Shown: positions 8,624-17,823 of the stretch, piece by piece
How the letters are laid out: each line of letters begins with the position of its first letter
How positions within the stretch are numbered: the stretch's first letter is position 1
NCBI GenBank assembly: GCA_028874915.1
Contig: JAPPHA010000085.1
Coordinates: forward strand, 1 to 40,852
DNA length: 40,852 nt
Direction of reading: 5' to 3'
From: Paracoccaceae bacterium
GTDB taxonomy: Bacteria > Pseudomonadota > Alphaproteobacteria > Rhodobacterales > Rhodobacteraceae
The notes under the pieces: generated by a model
What the model saw: only the letters and a program-made list of their open reading frames with translations
Database searches by the model: none
What the model was told of the DNA's origin: nothing
Program-made: the position numbers and the translations under genes

Positions 8624-10228
8624 ATGTCGTCCGACTTCGCCGATGCCACTGCCTCCTGCGGGGAATGTTTGTCCCTCAGTGCCCGAAAGGTGTATCGCAA
8701 CCTCACCATTCCGGCTCTCGTCGAATCCGCCGTCCGCCGGGGTGAGGGCCGGCTGGGTATTGGTGGATCGCTCCATGTCACGACCGGCCGGTGTACCGGT
8801 CGTTCCCCGCGCGACAAGTTCATCGTCAGGGAACCGGCAACCGTCGACGGCGTTTGCTGGCAGAACAACGCCGCCATGGATCCCTCGGCATTCGCGGCTC
8901 TCCACGCGGACATGCGGGACCATATCCGCGAACGGGAGTGTTTCGTCCAGGATCTCCACTGCAGCGCAGACCCGCGGTTCCGGGCCTCGGTTCGGGTCAT
9001 CACCACGTTCGCCTGGCATTCGCTCTTCATCCGGCATCTGCTTCGAAGGCCGAAAGCCGGCGCACTGGCCCGGTTCATTCCTGATTTCACGGTCGTCAAC
9101 TGTCCGGACTTCTCCGCCGACCCGGAACGGCATGGCTGCCATTCGAACGTTGTTATCGCCATGTCCTTCGACCGGAAACTGATCCTGATCGCCGGGACCG
9201 AATACGGCGGAGAAATCAAGAAGGCCGTTTTCACATATGTCAATTACCTCCTCCCGGACCAGGGCGTCGTGCCGATGCACTGCGCCGCCAACCACGCGAA
9301 GGGAAATCCCGAGGACGTTGCCATTTTCTTCGGACTGTCGGGAACCGGCAAGACCACGCTTTCGGCCGATCCGTCGCGAACCCTGATCGGCGATGACGAA
9401 CATGGCTGGTCCAACCAGGGGACCTTCAATCTAGAGGGCGGTTGCTACGCCAAGACGCTCAACCTCGACGCCGCGACCGAACCGGAAATCGAGGCCGCCA
9501 CCCGGCGATTCGGGTCGGTGATCGAGAATGCCGTCGTAAATCCGGAAAACCGCCAGCCGGACTTCAGTGACGACAGCCTCACGGCCAACGGCCGCTGTGC
9601 ATACCCGCTTGAGGCGATCCCGAACGCGTCCGAAACCGGACAGGCTGGCCAGCCCCGGCACATCGTCATGCTGACGTGCGATGCCTTTGGCGTCCTCCCG
9701 CCTATCGCCAGACTCTCGTCGGATCAGGCCGTGTACCATTTTCTGTCGGGGTTTACCGCCAAGATCCCGGGGACCGAACGCGGGGTCCGGGAACCTCAAC
9801 CGACGTTTTCGGCCTGTTTCGGGTCGCCTTTCATGCCGAGGCGGCCTGAAGACTACGGACGCCTCCTTCGTGAGCGAATCACGGAGTCCGGTTGCCGCTG
9901 CTGGCTGGTCAACACCGGTTGGACTGGAGGTGGCTATGGAGCTGGATCCCGGTTGCCGCTCGCAACCACCCGCCGACTGCTCTCGCTGGCGCTCGACGGC
10001 CGGCTTGAGGCAGACCGGTTCCGGCCCGACCGGCGATTTGGTTTCGACGTTCCGGTTTCGGCGCCCGGCGTTGACGACCGCCTGTTGCGGCCCCGAGATT
10101 GCTGGCCGGATCCTGAAGCTTTTGACCGGACGGCCGACAGGCTACTCGGGATGTTCTCCGACAATTACGCCCGGTTCGGAGCCGGTAACGGACTTCCCGG
10201 TCAACCGATGGGCACGGGGCGCGCGTGA
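8624..10228 (+). CDS. pckA: Phosphoenolpyruvate carboxykinase (ATP)
   Basis: A 534-residue cytosolic enzyme that converts oxaloacetate and ATP to phosphoenolpyruvate, CO2 and ADP, the entry step of gluconeogenesis. The length is usual (530-540). Landmarks are [11 protein letters not shown] around residues 58-68, the oxaloacetate/metal-site motif YGGEIKK at 194-200, the P-loop [11 protein letters not shown] at 237-247, GDDEHGW at 256-262, and the late [17 protein letters not shown] segment. The frame is open from 8531, but ATG 8624 has GGGAG 8 nt upstream and begins the family's N-terminus. Its stop overlaps the GTG start of mcd by 4 nt, so the two are translationally coupled. hprK is divergent, with about 280 nt between starts. 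Confidence 0.95.
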   Translation: MSSDFADATASCGECLSLSARKVYRNLTIPALVESAVRRGEGRLGIGGSLHVTTGRCTGRSPRDKFIVREPATVDGVCWQNNAAMDPSAFAALHADMRDHIRERECFVQDLHCSADPRFRASVRVITTFAWHSLFIRHLLRRPKAGALARFIPDFTVVNCPDFSADPERHGCHSNVVIAMSFDRKLILIAGTEYGGEIKKAVFTYVNYLLPDQGVVPMHCAANHAKGNPEDVAIFFGLSGTGKTTLSADPSRTLIGDDEHGWSNQGTFNLEGGCYAKTLNLDAATEPEIEAATRRFGSVIENAVVNPENRQPDFSDDSLTANGRCAYPLEAIPNASETGQAGQPRHIVMLTCDAFGVLPPIARLSSDQAVYHFLSGFTAKIPGTERGVREPQPTFSACFGSPFMPRRPEDYGRLLRERITESGCRCWLVNTGWTGGGYGAGSRLPLATTRRLLSLALDGRLEADRFRPDRRFGFDVPVSAPGVDDRLLRPRDCWPDPEAFDRTADRLLGMFSDNYARFGAGNGLPGQPMGTGRA

Positions 10229-11892
10229 ATCCGGTTTCGATCCCGGATCTGCCGGGACAGGTCGCCGAGGCTTCCCGCCGGGCATCTGCGGTTCTTGAGA
10301 TTCTCCGCGCCACTGTCCGACGGCATTGCGAAGTCGACGGCCGCCTGGACGGCGAGACGCTGATCCGTCTCCAGTCACAGACACATGGGCTGGCATGGTT
10401 CGCCACATACGGGGTCGCCCTGCAGCAGATGCTGGAATGGTCGCAAGGCCTCATGGACGATGGTCGATTCGGGGAGACCGAATCGCTGATCCTTCAGATC
10501 GCGTTCGGGGAGTATCTGGGCCAGTTCGCCGGGGGGATTCCAATGTCCCAGGGCGAAATCGCACGGATCGGGGACTTCGGCCTGGACGATCGGGTCCTGG
10601 CTTCGCTTGCCGGCGAGTCAGTCCACCGGCTGGTCATCGCGGGGACCTCGGGGGAGATCCGGGCCCGTCTCGCCGAATGCCTGGAGGATGACGCCCGGGC
10701 TGGCGCCACCACCTTTGGCGACCTCGGACAGGACGGAGAACTCGATCTCATTCGCGACCAGTTCCGCCGATTTGCCGATGACCGGATCCGCCCGCACGCC
10801 CAGCGCTGGCATCTCGAGGATGCGTTGATCCCGCTGGACGTCATCCGGGAGATGGCGGAACTCGGCGTGTTCGGATTGACGATTCCGGAACCCCTCGGCG
10901 GTCTTGGCATGTCCAAGACGGCCATGTGCGTCGTCTCCGAGGAGTTGTCGCGCGGCTACATTGGCATCGGATCCCTTGGCACGCGGTCCGAGATCGCCGC
11001 CGAACTGGTCATCTGTGGAGGTACGGACGACCAGAAATCCCGCTGGCTTCCCGCGCTGGGCTCCGGGACGGTCATTCCCACAGCGGTCTTCACAGAACCT
11101 GCAGTCGGATCCGACCTTGGCGCACTTCGGACCCGAGCCGAACGGGACGGCGACGACACGTATCGGATCACCGGCAGCAAGACCTGGATCACGCACGGCG
11201 CCCGAGCCGGGCTGATGACCCTCCTCGCCCGGACAGACTCGTCCGTCGACGATCACACGGGTCTTTCGATGTTCCTGGCCGAAAAGTCCCCAGGTACGCT
11301 TGGTGATCCGTTTCCTGATGCGGGCATTTCGGGCAGCGAAATCCGGGTTCTCGGGTACCGGGGCATGAAGGAATATGAAATCGCCTTCGACGGATTTCGC
11401 GTGGATGCGGCGAATCTCCTCGGCCGCGTTGAAGGCCAGGGATTCCGGCAACTGATGCGTACATTCGAATCGGCGCGCATCCAGACCGCCGCCCGAGCCA
11501 TCGGCGTTGCCCAATCGGCGCTCGACCTGGCTTTGGCCTATGCCTGCGAACGTCGTCAATTCGGACAGCCGATCATCCGTTTTCCGCGAGTCCACGCCAA
11601 GCTCGCGATGATGGCCGTCGAAATCATGATCGCCCGGCAGTTGACCTATCACGCGGCTCGCCGAAAGGACTCCGGCCACCGTTGCGACCTGGAAGCCGGC
11701 ATGGCCAAGCTGCTGGCCGCTCGCGTCGCCTGGGCCTGCGCCGACAACGCCGTACAGATTCACGGTGGAACCGGCTTCGCCGAAGATCACCCTGTCAGCC
11801 GTATTCTCTGCGACGCGCGAATTCTCAGCATCTTCGAAGGCGCAGCCGAAATCCAGGCCCAGGTGATCGCCCGTCGCCTTTTGGAAGCCTGA
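10225..11892 (+). CDS. mcd: (2S)-methylsuccinyl-CoA dehydrogenase (ethylmalonyl-CoA pathway)
   Basis: A 555-residue flavoprotein of the acyl-CoA dehydrogenase superfamily, oxidising methylsuccinyl-CoA to mesaconyl-CoA. About 165 residues precede the normal acyl-CoA dehydrogenase core. This extension, with [20 protein letters not shown] near residues 88-108, distinguishes Mcd from ordinary family members. The core has [26 protein letters not shown] and the catalytic glutamate in IFEGAAEIQ near the C-terminus. It starts at GTG 10225, overlapping the pckA stop (GTGA). The ethylmalonyl-CoA pathway replaces the glyoxylate shunt for acetyl-CoA assimilation, so pairing with pckA fits growth on C2 units or fatty acids. 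Other pathway genes (ccr, ecm, mch) are not in the window. Confidence 0.9.
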   Translation: MNPVSIPDLPGQVAEASRRASAVLEILRATVRRHCEVDGRLDGETLIRLQSQTHGLAWFATYGVALQQMLEWSQGLMDDGRFGETESLILQIAFGEYLGQFAGGIPMSQGEIARIGDFGLDDRVLASLAGESVHRLVIAGTSGEIRARLAECLEDDARAGATTFGDLGQDGELDLIRDQFRRFADDRIRPHAQRWHLEDALIPLDVIREMAELGVFGLTIPEPLGGLGMSKTAMCVVSEELSRGYIGIGSLGTRSEIAAELVICGGTDDQKSRWLPALGSGTVIPTAVFTEPAVGSDLGALRTRAERDGDDTYRITGSKTWITHGARAGLMTLLARTDSSVDDHTGLSMFLAEKSPGTLGDPFPDAGISGSEIRVLGYRGMKEYEIAFDGFRVDAANLLGRVEGQGFRQLMRTFESARIQTAARAIGVAQSALDLALAYACERRQFGQPIIRFPRVHAKLAMMAVEIMIARQLTYHAARRKDSGHRCDLEAGMAKLLAARVAWACADNAVQIHGGTGFAEDHPVSRILCDARILSIFEGAAEIQAQVIARRLLEA

Positions 11893-11898
11893 CCCACC

Positions 11899-11939
11899 AG
11901 CCAGCCGGGCCGCCTCTCCGGTCAACCTGACGGCTGGCT
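11899..11939. terminator. Inverted repeat at the convergent mcd/recO junction
   Basis: AGCCAGCCG at 11899-11907 is perfectly repeated inverted as CGGCTGGCT at 11931-11939, with a 23-nt loop. It lies across the 29-nt gap and the last codons of recO, where transcription from both sides meets. There is no clear T-run; the second arm sits inside recO. Confidence 0.4.
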
Positions 11940-12710
11940 TCCGCCCTTGCCTGTCAGCCTTTCATCCGCCCCTGAACCGGACCGTCGGCGCAACTGGGTG
12001 ATCAATCGCCGTCGAGCGTGGGGGACCGGCCGATCACCGAGGACCGCCAGCAGCCGTGTCTCGATGAAATGTCCCGTGGTCGTGAGGGCATCGAGGACGC
12101 CAGCGGATGTCGTTTCGTCGCTGCAGCCAAGCAACAGGGGCGGCAACGGCAGCAACCTGTCGGCATACCTGGCACCCGCCGCGCGGCTGACGGCCCGTCC
12201 CGTCCGGGGCGAGACATGAACGAGATCAACGGTCGTCCCGGTCACCGCGCAACACCGGAGGTCCATCCCGTATCCGAGATCCTCAAGAAGCTGTTTCTCC
12301 CAGAGGGCGTAGCTGGCGAATCCGTTTCTGGCGCTTTCACCGGACTCGAGATGGTCGAGAAACGAAACTGTCGCATGATAGAGCCTCGGCAGAGGCATCC
12401 GCTCCGGACAGGCCATCCTTACAAGGGCCGCGACGGAACCGAGCGCCGAAAGTGCGCAGGGATCGGCGAGAATTCGGCTCCGGGACCGCACCATTTCGAC
12501 CTTGAAGATGCCGAGTTGCTCCTCCACGCGCGACCGCCACGCAACTTCGACCTGTGTTCCGGTTTCGAGAACCGGCGCAAGTTTCGAACTGGCCCCACCA
12601 TGGACGAATCCCGCATGGCGACCATGGTCACGAGTCAGAACCTCGACGATGGCGCCCGTGTCGCCGTGGCGCCGCCGTGACAAGGTGACGCCGTCGTCAC
12701 GCCACTCCAT
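11922..12710 (-). CDS. recO: DNA repair protein RecO
   Basis: A 262-residue RecO, which in the RecFOR route loads RecA onto SSB-coated single-stranded DNA. The N-terminal OB fold begins MEWRDDGVTLSRRRHGDTG, and DHGRHAGFVHGGASSK matches the family pattern of GxVxGGxxSK. The helical C-terminal half contains FASYALWEKQLLEDLGYGMDL and the CAVTG segment of the zinc-binding-like region typical of alphaproteobacterial RecO. It is the last gene of the minus-strand rpoZ-to-recO run, about 100 nt after DUF1491. Confidence 0.92.
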   Translation of the reverse strand: MEWRDDGVTLSRRRHGDTGAIVEVLTRDHGRHAGFVHGGASSKLAPVLETGTQVEVAWRSRVEEQLGIFKVEMVRSRSRILADPCALSALGSVAALVRMACPERMPLPRLYHATVSFLDHLESGESARNGFASYALWEKQLLEDLGYGMDLRCCAVTGTTVDLVHVSPRTGRAVSRAAGARYADRLLPLPPLLLGCSDETTSAGVLDALTTTGHFIETRLLAVLGDRPVPHARRRLITQLRRRSGSGADERLTGKGGSQPSG

Positions 12711-12811
12711 GACCTGTCATCCCATTTGTAGTGAACGCCCGTTCGCAATCCCGGAACCCGCCGAACCCCGCCTGATGGGAACCCTTCACGTCCGGCGCCG
12801 TCGCGACCGGT

Positions 12812-13144
12812 TCACACGTCGAGCCCGGACGTGTCGAGCAGATGACGTCCGGCGCGATCCTCGACTTCGATCACCCAGAGGTCAGGGTCGAAGTGGCGCT
12901 GCCGCGACACCGCGGCGTCGACGTCAGCATCGACGCCGGCGCTGAGCACCGACCAGCGTCGCTCGCCGTCGCCATCAAGAACCCGCTGATACAGTTCGGC
13001 CCGACCGTCGAGCGTACTCAGTTTGACCATGACCGAACCCGCTGTTTCGTCACCTTTCGCGGTCAGAAAGGCGGGAATGCCTTCCTGCTGCAATCGACGC
13101 AGATAGGCCTGCACCCAGAACGCCGCCGTAAGCCGCGGAGTCAT
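12812..13144 (-). CDS. DUF1491 family protein
   Basis: A 110-residue protein of the DUF1491 family, found mainly in alphaproteobacteria and of unknown function. It opens with PRLTAAFWVQAYLRRLQQEGIPAFLTAKGDETAGSV, the conserved start of the family, and ends with a DPDLWVIEVEDRAGRHLL segment. The start ATG overlaps the era stop by 4 nt (ATGA), so it is translationally coupled to era. Position between era and recO is common in this group. No catalytic motif is visible. Confidence 0.85.
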   Translation of the reverse strand: MTPRLTAAFWVQAYLRRLQQEGIPAFLTAKGDETAGSVMVKLSTLDGRAELYQRVLDGDGERRWSVLSAGVDADVDAAVSRQRHFDPDLWVIEVEDRAGRHLLDTSGLDV

Positions 13145-14133
13145 GCCCCAACCGATCCGCCAGTCGGCCGGATTGCCCCCACGACCGGTCCGTCATCAGG
13201 AACCCCGGTGATCGGACGGTCCCGGTCCGGAGGCTTGACGCGAACCTCGAGAAACAGGTGAACCTCGGCGTCGAGGAGTTTCCGGAGTTCCGCCCTCGCC
13301 GCCGCCCCAATCGCCCGGATGGTCTGACCCTTCGGGCCCAGGACGATTCCACGATGTCCGGAACGGGCCACACGGATTACCTGTTCGATCCTCAGGGAGC
13401 GGTCCGTCTGAGTCTCCCAGGCCTGGGAGTCGACCTGGAGCCTGTAGGGGAGTTCCTGGTGCAACCGGAGCAAGGCATGTTTTCGGGTCACCTCGGTTGC
13501 CAACTTCTGCAGCGGCAGATCCGTCAACTGATCCGGAGGAAACAACCAGGACCTGTTTGGCATTCTCGATCGGAGCCATTTTGTGAGATCCGGCACCCCG
13601 GAACCCGTTCGGGCGGAGATCATGAAACTCGCCTCGAATTCCAGGAGCCGGTTGAGTTCGTCGGAAAGACGAAGCAACGTTGTTCGACGAACCTGGTCGA
13701 TCTTGTTGATGGCCAGAACCATGCCAGGAACCGAATCCGCAACGGCATCGGGTGAGCCGGGTTTCGCCTCCCGGTGCTTCGGCGGTTGGTCGCGGGCGGC
13801 GGTCAAATGGTCGAGAATCATCCGGATTCCCGGCGTCACGCCGCGCCGGACGTCGACCAGGAGTACGGCCAGATCCGACTGCCAAACCGCCGACCAGGCA
13901 TCGTGGATCATCCCCCGGTCCACCGGTCGCCGAGCCCGGAACAGTCCCGGCGTGTCGACAAAGACAAGCTGGACATTGCCCACCGTCGCGATCCCGCGGA
14001 CCCGGAACCGCGTGGTCTGGGCCTTATGAGTCACGACCGAGGCGTCGTACCCAATGATCCGGTTCATCAGCGTCGACTTGCCGGCATTCGGCTCGCCGAT
14101 CAAGGCGATGCTGCCGCATCGCCGGCCGGTCAT
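13141..14133 (-). CDS. era: GTPase Era
   Basis: A 330-residue Era GTPase that binds 16S rRNA and acts in 30S assembly. The G domain shows G1 GEPNAGKST near residues 13-21, G3 DTPGL near 60, and G4 NKID in the middle. A proline- and lysine-rich insertion (DQPPKHREAKPGSPDAV) precedes G4 and makes the G domain longer than usual. The C-terminal KH domain includes IVLGPKGQTIRAIGAAARAEL and a VHLFLEVRVK strand. A tail of about 25 residues extends past the usual end. The start overlaps the rnc stop (ATGA) and its stop overlaps DUF1491. Confidence 0.94.
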   Translation of the reverse strand: MTGRRCGSIALIGEPNAGKSTLMNRIIGYDASVVTHKAQTTRFRVRGIATVGNVQLVFVDTPGLFRARRPVDRGMIHDAWSAVWQSDLAVLLVDVRRGVTPGIRMILDHLTAARDQPPKHREAKPGSPDAVADSVPGMVLAINKIDQVRRTTLLRLSDELNRLLEFEASFMISARTGSGVPDLTKWLRSRMPNRSWLFPPDQLTDLPLQKLATEVTRKHALLRLHQELPYRLQVDSQAWETQTDRSLRIEQVIRVARSGHRGIVLGPKGQTIRAIGAAARAELRKLLDAEVHLFLEVRVKPPDRDRPITGVPDDGPVVGAIRPTGGSVGA

Positions 14134-14822
14134 GGTTCGTGTCCGGATTCGACCGTGGCGAGCACGGCCGCCGCTGCCCGCTGTTCCGCCTTGCGGATCG
14201 AAGATGCCTCTCCACAGCCGCGAGTCCTGTCAGCCAACACGGCCTCGACAACAAAGACCGGTGCATGGTCCGGCCCCCGTCGGCGAACCTGCCGATACTC
14301 CGGCAACGGCAGATCGCGGGCCTGAGCCCATTCCTGCAGGCGACCTTTGGCGTTCGTCTCCCGGCCCGTGACATCGCCGGCATGGGCATCCCACAGCCTC
14401 CGGACCATCGCCGCCGCCTGCTCGAACCCGCCATCGAGGTAGACCGCCGCAACCAGCGCCTCCAACCCGTCTCCCAGTGCTGATGGCGTCGGCTGCCCAT
14501 CGGCGTTCCGAACCGATTGATCGCAGCGAAGGACCGCACCCAGATCGATTCCCTCCGCCACCCGGACACAGGTCTCGCCACGAACGAGGGCGTTGAAGCG
14601 CACGGCCAGAATCCCTTCATCGGCGCCCGGATCCCGGTCCATTACCGCGGTCGCCATGACCAATCCGATGACCCGATCGCCGAGGAATTCCAGCCTCTGG
14701 TTGTCCGGTGTGTCGGGTTGTCGCGCCGACGGATGGGTGAGTGCCTCGACAAGTCGCGCTGGGTCGCAAAATCCGTAGCCGATCCGATCCGAAAGTCGCC
14801 GCAACTCGGTGGGGAGGGTCAA
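14130..14822 (-). CDS. rnc: Ribonuclease III
   Basis: A 230-residue double-strand-specific endoribonuclease for rRNA and mRNA processing. The endonuclease domain contains NQRLEFLGDR at 41-50 with E45 and D49, E69 in DEGILAV, and D118/E121 in GDGLEALVAAVYLD. The usual NERLEFLGD has glutamate where this protein has Q42, the position equivalent to E. coli E38. The dsRNA-binding domain occupies about 155-228 (KGRLQEWAQ to SSIRKAEQRAAAAVL). The start is TTG at 14822, overlapping the lepB stop as TTGA, with AGAGG 6 nt upstream. The stop overlaps era. All residues directly coordinating the catalytic metal are present. Confidence 0.93.
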   Translation of the reverse strand: MTLPTELRRLSDRIGYGFCDPARLVEALTHPSARQPDTPDNQRLEFLGDRVIGLVMATAVMDRDPGADEGILAVRFNALVRGETCVRVAEGIDLGAVLRCDQSVRNADGQPTPSALGDGLEALVAAVYLDGGFEQAAAMVRRLWDAHAGDVTGRETNAKGRLQEWAQARDLPLPEYRQVRRRGPDHAPVFVVEAVLADRTRGCGEASSIRKAEQRAAAAVLATVESGHEP

Positions 14823-15646
14823 TCGAGCCTCTTGAAGTACCGGTCTTTACGCCACGCCAGGACATTGATGATCCAACTGCCGGAAGACGAGAAGACCACC
14901 CGGTCGGCCCGGCCCACCAGGTTCCCGAACGGGACAAAACCGACACCACCCATGCTCTGCGGGAAGCGCCCGTCCTGCGAGTTGTCCCGATTGTCTCCGA
15001 TGAACAGGTAATGGCCGTCCGGAACCGTGTAGGCGGGCGTGTTGTCTGAGAACCCGGACTCGATGTCCAGGACCGCATGACGAACGCCGTTCGGCAGGGT
15101 TTCCTGATACCGATCCTTCTCGCAGACACCGCCAGGTGCCACCGGCCGGTTCCGGCATCGCGGCATATTTCCGACGGGACCCTGTCGCTCAAGAATCTCT
15201 TCGAAGACACCGTCCGGTTCCTGCGGAACCTCGACGCCGTCAATGAGGAGTCGGCCGTCCTTCATCTGAACACGATCCCCGGGAAGGCCGATCAGGCGCT
15301 TGATGTAGTCCGCTCCGTTGACCGGATGTTTGAACACGATGATATCGCCCCGCTCCGGTTCGCTGCCAAGGATCCGCCCGTCCCATTCGCGCGCAAATCC
15401 GCAGAAGTTGAACGTCCGGATCTGAGGGCAAGATGCCCAGGAATAGCCGTAGGACATCTTGTTGACGAAAAGGAAATCACCGATCAGCAACGTCGATTTC
15501 ATCGATCCCGACGGAATCCAGAAGGGCTGGAAGAACAGTGTCCGAATCACACCGGCGATGAGCAACGCATAAATGATGGTCCTGATGGAATCTCCGAACC
15601 AGCCGGAATTCGGTTTTTCTGTCGACCGAATCGATTTCTCCGCCAT
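14819..15646 (-). CDS. lepB: Signal peptidase I
   Basis: A 275-residue inner-membrane serine protease that cleaves Sec and Tat signal peptides. One transmembrane segment lies at about 22-40 (RTIIYALLIAGVIRTLFF). It is followed by the catalytic serine S48 in PSGSMKSTL and the general-base lysine K116 in YIKRLIGLPGD. The late GDNRDNSQDGR box is also conserved. The frame extends upstream to 15736, but ATG 15646 gives the usual short cytoplasmic lead before the membrane helix. It lies about 50 nt after acpS and overlaps rnc, as in many alphaproteobacteria. Confidence 0.95.
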   Translation of the reverse strand: MAEKSIRSTEKPNSGWFGDSIRTIIYALLIAGVIRTLFFQPFWIPSGSMKSTLLIGDFLFVNKMSYGYSWASCPQIRTFNFCGFAREWDGRILGSEPERGDIIVFKHPVNGADYIKRLIGLPGDRVQMKDGRLLIDGVEVPQEPDGVFEEILERQGPVGNMPRCRNRPVAPGGVCEKDRYQETLPNGVRHAVLDIESGFSDNTPAYTVPDGHYLFIGDNRDNSQDGRFPQSMGGVGFVPFGNLVGRADRVVFSSSGSWIINVLAWRKDRYFKRLD

Positions 15647-15698
15647 CTCCGGGCTCCAGTTTGCTGCAGACTTTTGATGAAGTTCGGGACGATGGCCG

Positions 15699-16106
15699 TC
15701 AACCGGGAGCCGGAGGACAGTCTTCGATGACCACAACGGCCTGGGCCCAGGGTCGATCGTCGGTGAGCGTTACATGGATCCGCGTTCCAAACCCGTCCGG
15801 CGCCATGGCCCGGAGCCGCCGCGCCGCCCAACCGGTCAGCTCCATCTGCGGCTGACCTGACGGCAGGTTGACGACGCCCATGTCCTTCCAGGCCACACCC
15901 ATCCTCAGCCCGGTTCCGAGCGCCTTTGAGCAGGCCTCCTTGGCCGCCCAGCGCCGGGCGTAGGCGCTGACGGGATCCGATCGCCCCTCCGCCGTCTGCC
16001 GTTCGCGAGCAGTGAACACCCGATTCCGAAACCGGTCACCGAACCGCTCCAGGGTTCGGGCAATCCGCACGATACTCGTGATGTCTGTGCCGATCCCGAG
16101 GATCAC
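15699..16106 (-). CDS. acpS: Holo-[acyl-carrier-protein] synthase
   Basis: A 135-residue phosphopantetheinyl transferase that activates acyl carrier protein from CoA. The start [14 protein letters not shown] holds the Mg-binding aspartate, and [16 protein letters not shown] holds the conserved glutamate and lysine. GTG 16106 is preferred over GTG 16115 because the protein then begins like family members (M-I-x-GIGTDI) and GAGG sits about 9 nt upstream; the longer form adds three residues. It lies between pdxJ and lepB in the standard alphaproteobacterial order. Confidence 0.93.
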   Translation of the reverse strand: MILGIGTDITSIVRIARTLERFGDRFRNRVFTARERQTAEGRSDPVSAYARRWAAKEACSKALGTGLRMGVAWKDMGVVNLPSGQPQMELTGWAARRLRAMAPDGFGTRIHVTLTDDRPWAQAVVVIEDCPPAPG

Positions 16107-16151
16107 GGCCGCCACCCTCGCACCGTTGATGCCGCGGTCTCGGACACCGTC

Positions 16152-16976
16152 TCAGCCACTCGCTGCAGTGAGCCCGGACGCCATGGCCAGATCAGCCTGA
16201 CCATCAGCTGCGCTTGACCGCGCGTCATCCATCAGTTCGCGCATGCGCCGGATCACGGATTCAAGACCCGAGAATATGGCCTCTCCAATGAGAAAATGCC
16301 CGATATTCAGTTCCATCATCTGGGGAATGGCCGCAACCGGTTTGACCGTGTCGAAGGTCAGACCGTGACCGGCATGCATCTCGAGGCCGAGCGACTCGCC
16401 AAAGGCTGCCATGTCGCAAATCGCCTTGAGTTCCCGGTCCCTGTCAAGGATTCGGCGTTCCGCATGGGCATCGCAGTAGCCACCGGCGTGCAATTCGACG
16501 ACCGCAGCACCGATTCTGGCGGCCGACTCCAGCTGACGGTGTTCGGCGCCGACGAACAACGAGATCCGGCATCCGGCATCCGCCAGCGGCGCAATGAACT
16601 GGGCAAGGCGGTTCTCATCGGACGCCACGTCCAACCCGCCCTCGGTGGTTCGCTCCTCCCGTTTTTCCGGAACGATACAGACGGCGTGGGGACGGTGACG
16701 AAGCGCAATAGCGAGCATCTCCTCGGTCGCAGCCATTTCCAGGTTCAACGGCAGGGAAATCTCGCACATCAGACGATCGATATCGTGGTCAGTGATATGG
16801 CGTCGATCTTCGCGCAGATGGGCCGTGATCCCGTCGGCGCCCGCGGATTCCGCCAGATGCGCCGCCCTGACAGGATCGGGATATCCGCAACCCCGGGCAT
16901 TCCTGACCGTAGCCACGTGATCGATGTTGACACCGAGGCGCAATGGGCCCCGGGCCGCCGGACGAGTTTCATTCAT
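16152..16976 (-). CDS. pdxJ: Pyridoxine 5'-phosphate synthase
   Basis: A 274-residue TIM-barrel enzyme condensing 3-amino-2-oxopropyl phosphate with 1-deoxyxylulose 5-phosphate to form pyridoxine 5'-phosphate. It shows LGVNIDHVATVRNARG at 14-29, the catalytic loop TAHLREDRRHI at 50-60, the catalytic glutamate E79 in LNLEMAAT, HAGHGLT in the phosphate-binding part, and LNIGHFLIGEAIF near the end. The last 25 residues are an unconserved tail. Its ATG overlaps the DUF2062 stop (ATGA), with GAGGGG as ribosome site. Confidence 0.95.
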   Translation of the reverse strand: MNETRPAARGPLRLGVNIDHVATVRNARGCGYPDPVRAAHLAESAGADGITAHLREDRRHITDHDIDRLMCEISLPLNLEMAATEEMLAIALRHRPHAVCIVPEKREERTTEGGLDVASDENRLAQFIAPLADAGCRISLFVGAEHRQLESAARIGAAVVELHAGGYCDAHAERRILDRDRELKAICDMAAFGESLGLEMHAGHGLTFDTVKPVAAIPQMMELNIGHFLIGEAIFSGLESVIRRMRELMDDARSSAADGQADLAMASGLTAASG

Positions 16977-17764
16977 GGTCCACCCCTCTGACCCGGATCG
17001 GAAGTCGCGACCGGCATTTCGGATGCAATGGACCCGGCCTTACGTGCTGTCGGCCCCGCCACGGTCGCGGCAGCGGCCGCCGTCGCCGTTGTCGCCCCGG
17101 TTGGGGATGGCCCAGTTGCCAAAGGCGACGGTCCCTGTTCGGGCGCCCCGGACGCGGGGCGTTCGTTCTTCATCGCTTTGCGCCGCTTCTTTCGCCGGAC
17201 CTGATAGGCCCGGATCAGCGGTTTCGAAACCAAGTATGCCATCAGCGCCGACAGGAGACCGGGAAGCATCCCGCCAGCCAGATAGGGCAGGATCACCGTG
17301 ACGGCAAGTTCGGTCATCCCGTCCCAGGACGCAGTTTCCGATCCCAGCAGGCTGACGAGGTTGTGTTTCATCGTGTCGGCCGCCTCGCGGAGCGCGCCGA
17401 GAACAGTCACGATCGCCGCCTCGTCATGATCCATGCCGAGAAGCTCCTGACCGACCTGGAAACTGATCGTCGCGATCACCGGGAACGTTACCGGATTCCC
17501 GAAAAAGGTCCCGATCAGCGCGGCCAGGACATTGCCGCGGAGGACAAGTGCCAGAATGCACGCCAGAATGACGTGCAGCCCGAAGAACGGCAGGAAGCAG
17601 ACGAATATCCCGCAGGCAAATCCCAGGGCGATCCTGTGTGGTGAGTCCGGCAGCCGCAGGATCCGGCGAGCAACGTAACCCAAGGCACGACGCCAGCCGG
17701 AGCGCGGATAAACCATCTCCGACATCCGTTCCGTAACCGATGGCTGTTTCCGTCTCTTGAACAC
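16973..17764 (-). CDS. DUF2062 membrane protein with low-complexity C-terminal tail
   Basis: A 263-residue inner-membrane protein. The DUF2062 part covers roughly residues 20-190, with SPHRIALGFACGIFVCFLPFFGLHVILACILAL near 41-73, LIGTFFGNPVTFPVIATISF near 84-103, and another hydrophobic stretch near 155-185. After a basic patch (VRRKKRRKAMK) the last 65 residues are rich in alanine, threonine, proline and glycine and look disordered. The function of the family is not established. The start is GTG. It is coupled to pdxJ by a 4-nt overlap and follows spoT by about 60 nt, a position it often holds in Rhodospirillales and Rhodobacterales. Confidence 0.82.
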   Translation of the reverse strand: MFKRRKQPSVTERMSEMVYPRSGWRRALGYVARRILRLPDSPHRIALGFACGIFVCFLPFFGLHVILACILALVLRGNVLAALIGTFFGNPVTFPVIATISFQVGQELLGMDHDEAAIVTVLGALREAADTMKHNLVSLLGSETASWDGMTELAVTVILPYLAGGMLPGLLSALMAYLVSKPLIRAYQVRRKKRRKAMKNERPASGAPEQGPSPLATGPSPTGATTATAAAAATVAGPTARKAGSIASEMPVATSDPGQRGGP

Positions 17765-17823
17765 CTGGTCCCGCTGCTGTTTCGCTGAATCCCGGACCAG
17801 AACTCCGCCGCCCCGCCCCGACC

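Noticed and set aside
10618-11925. A 435-codon minus-strand frame opposite mcd
   Set aside because: It mirrors the codon-position bias of mcd and has no domain features; mcd is strongly supported.
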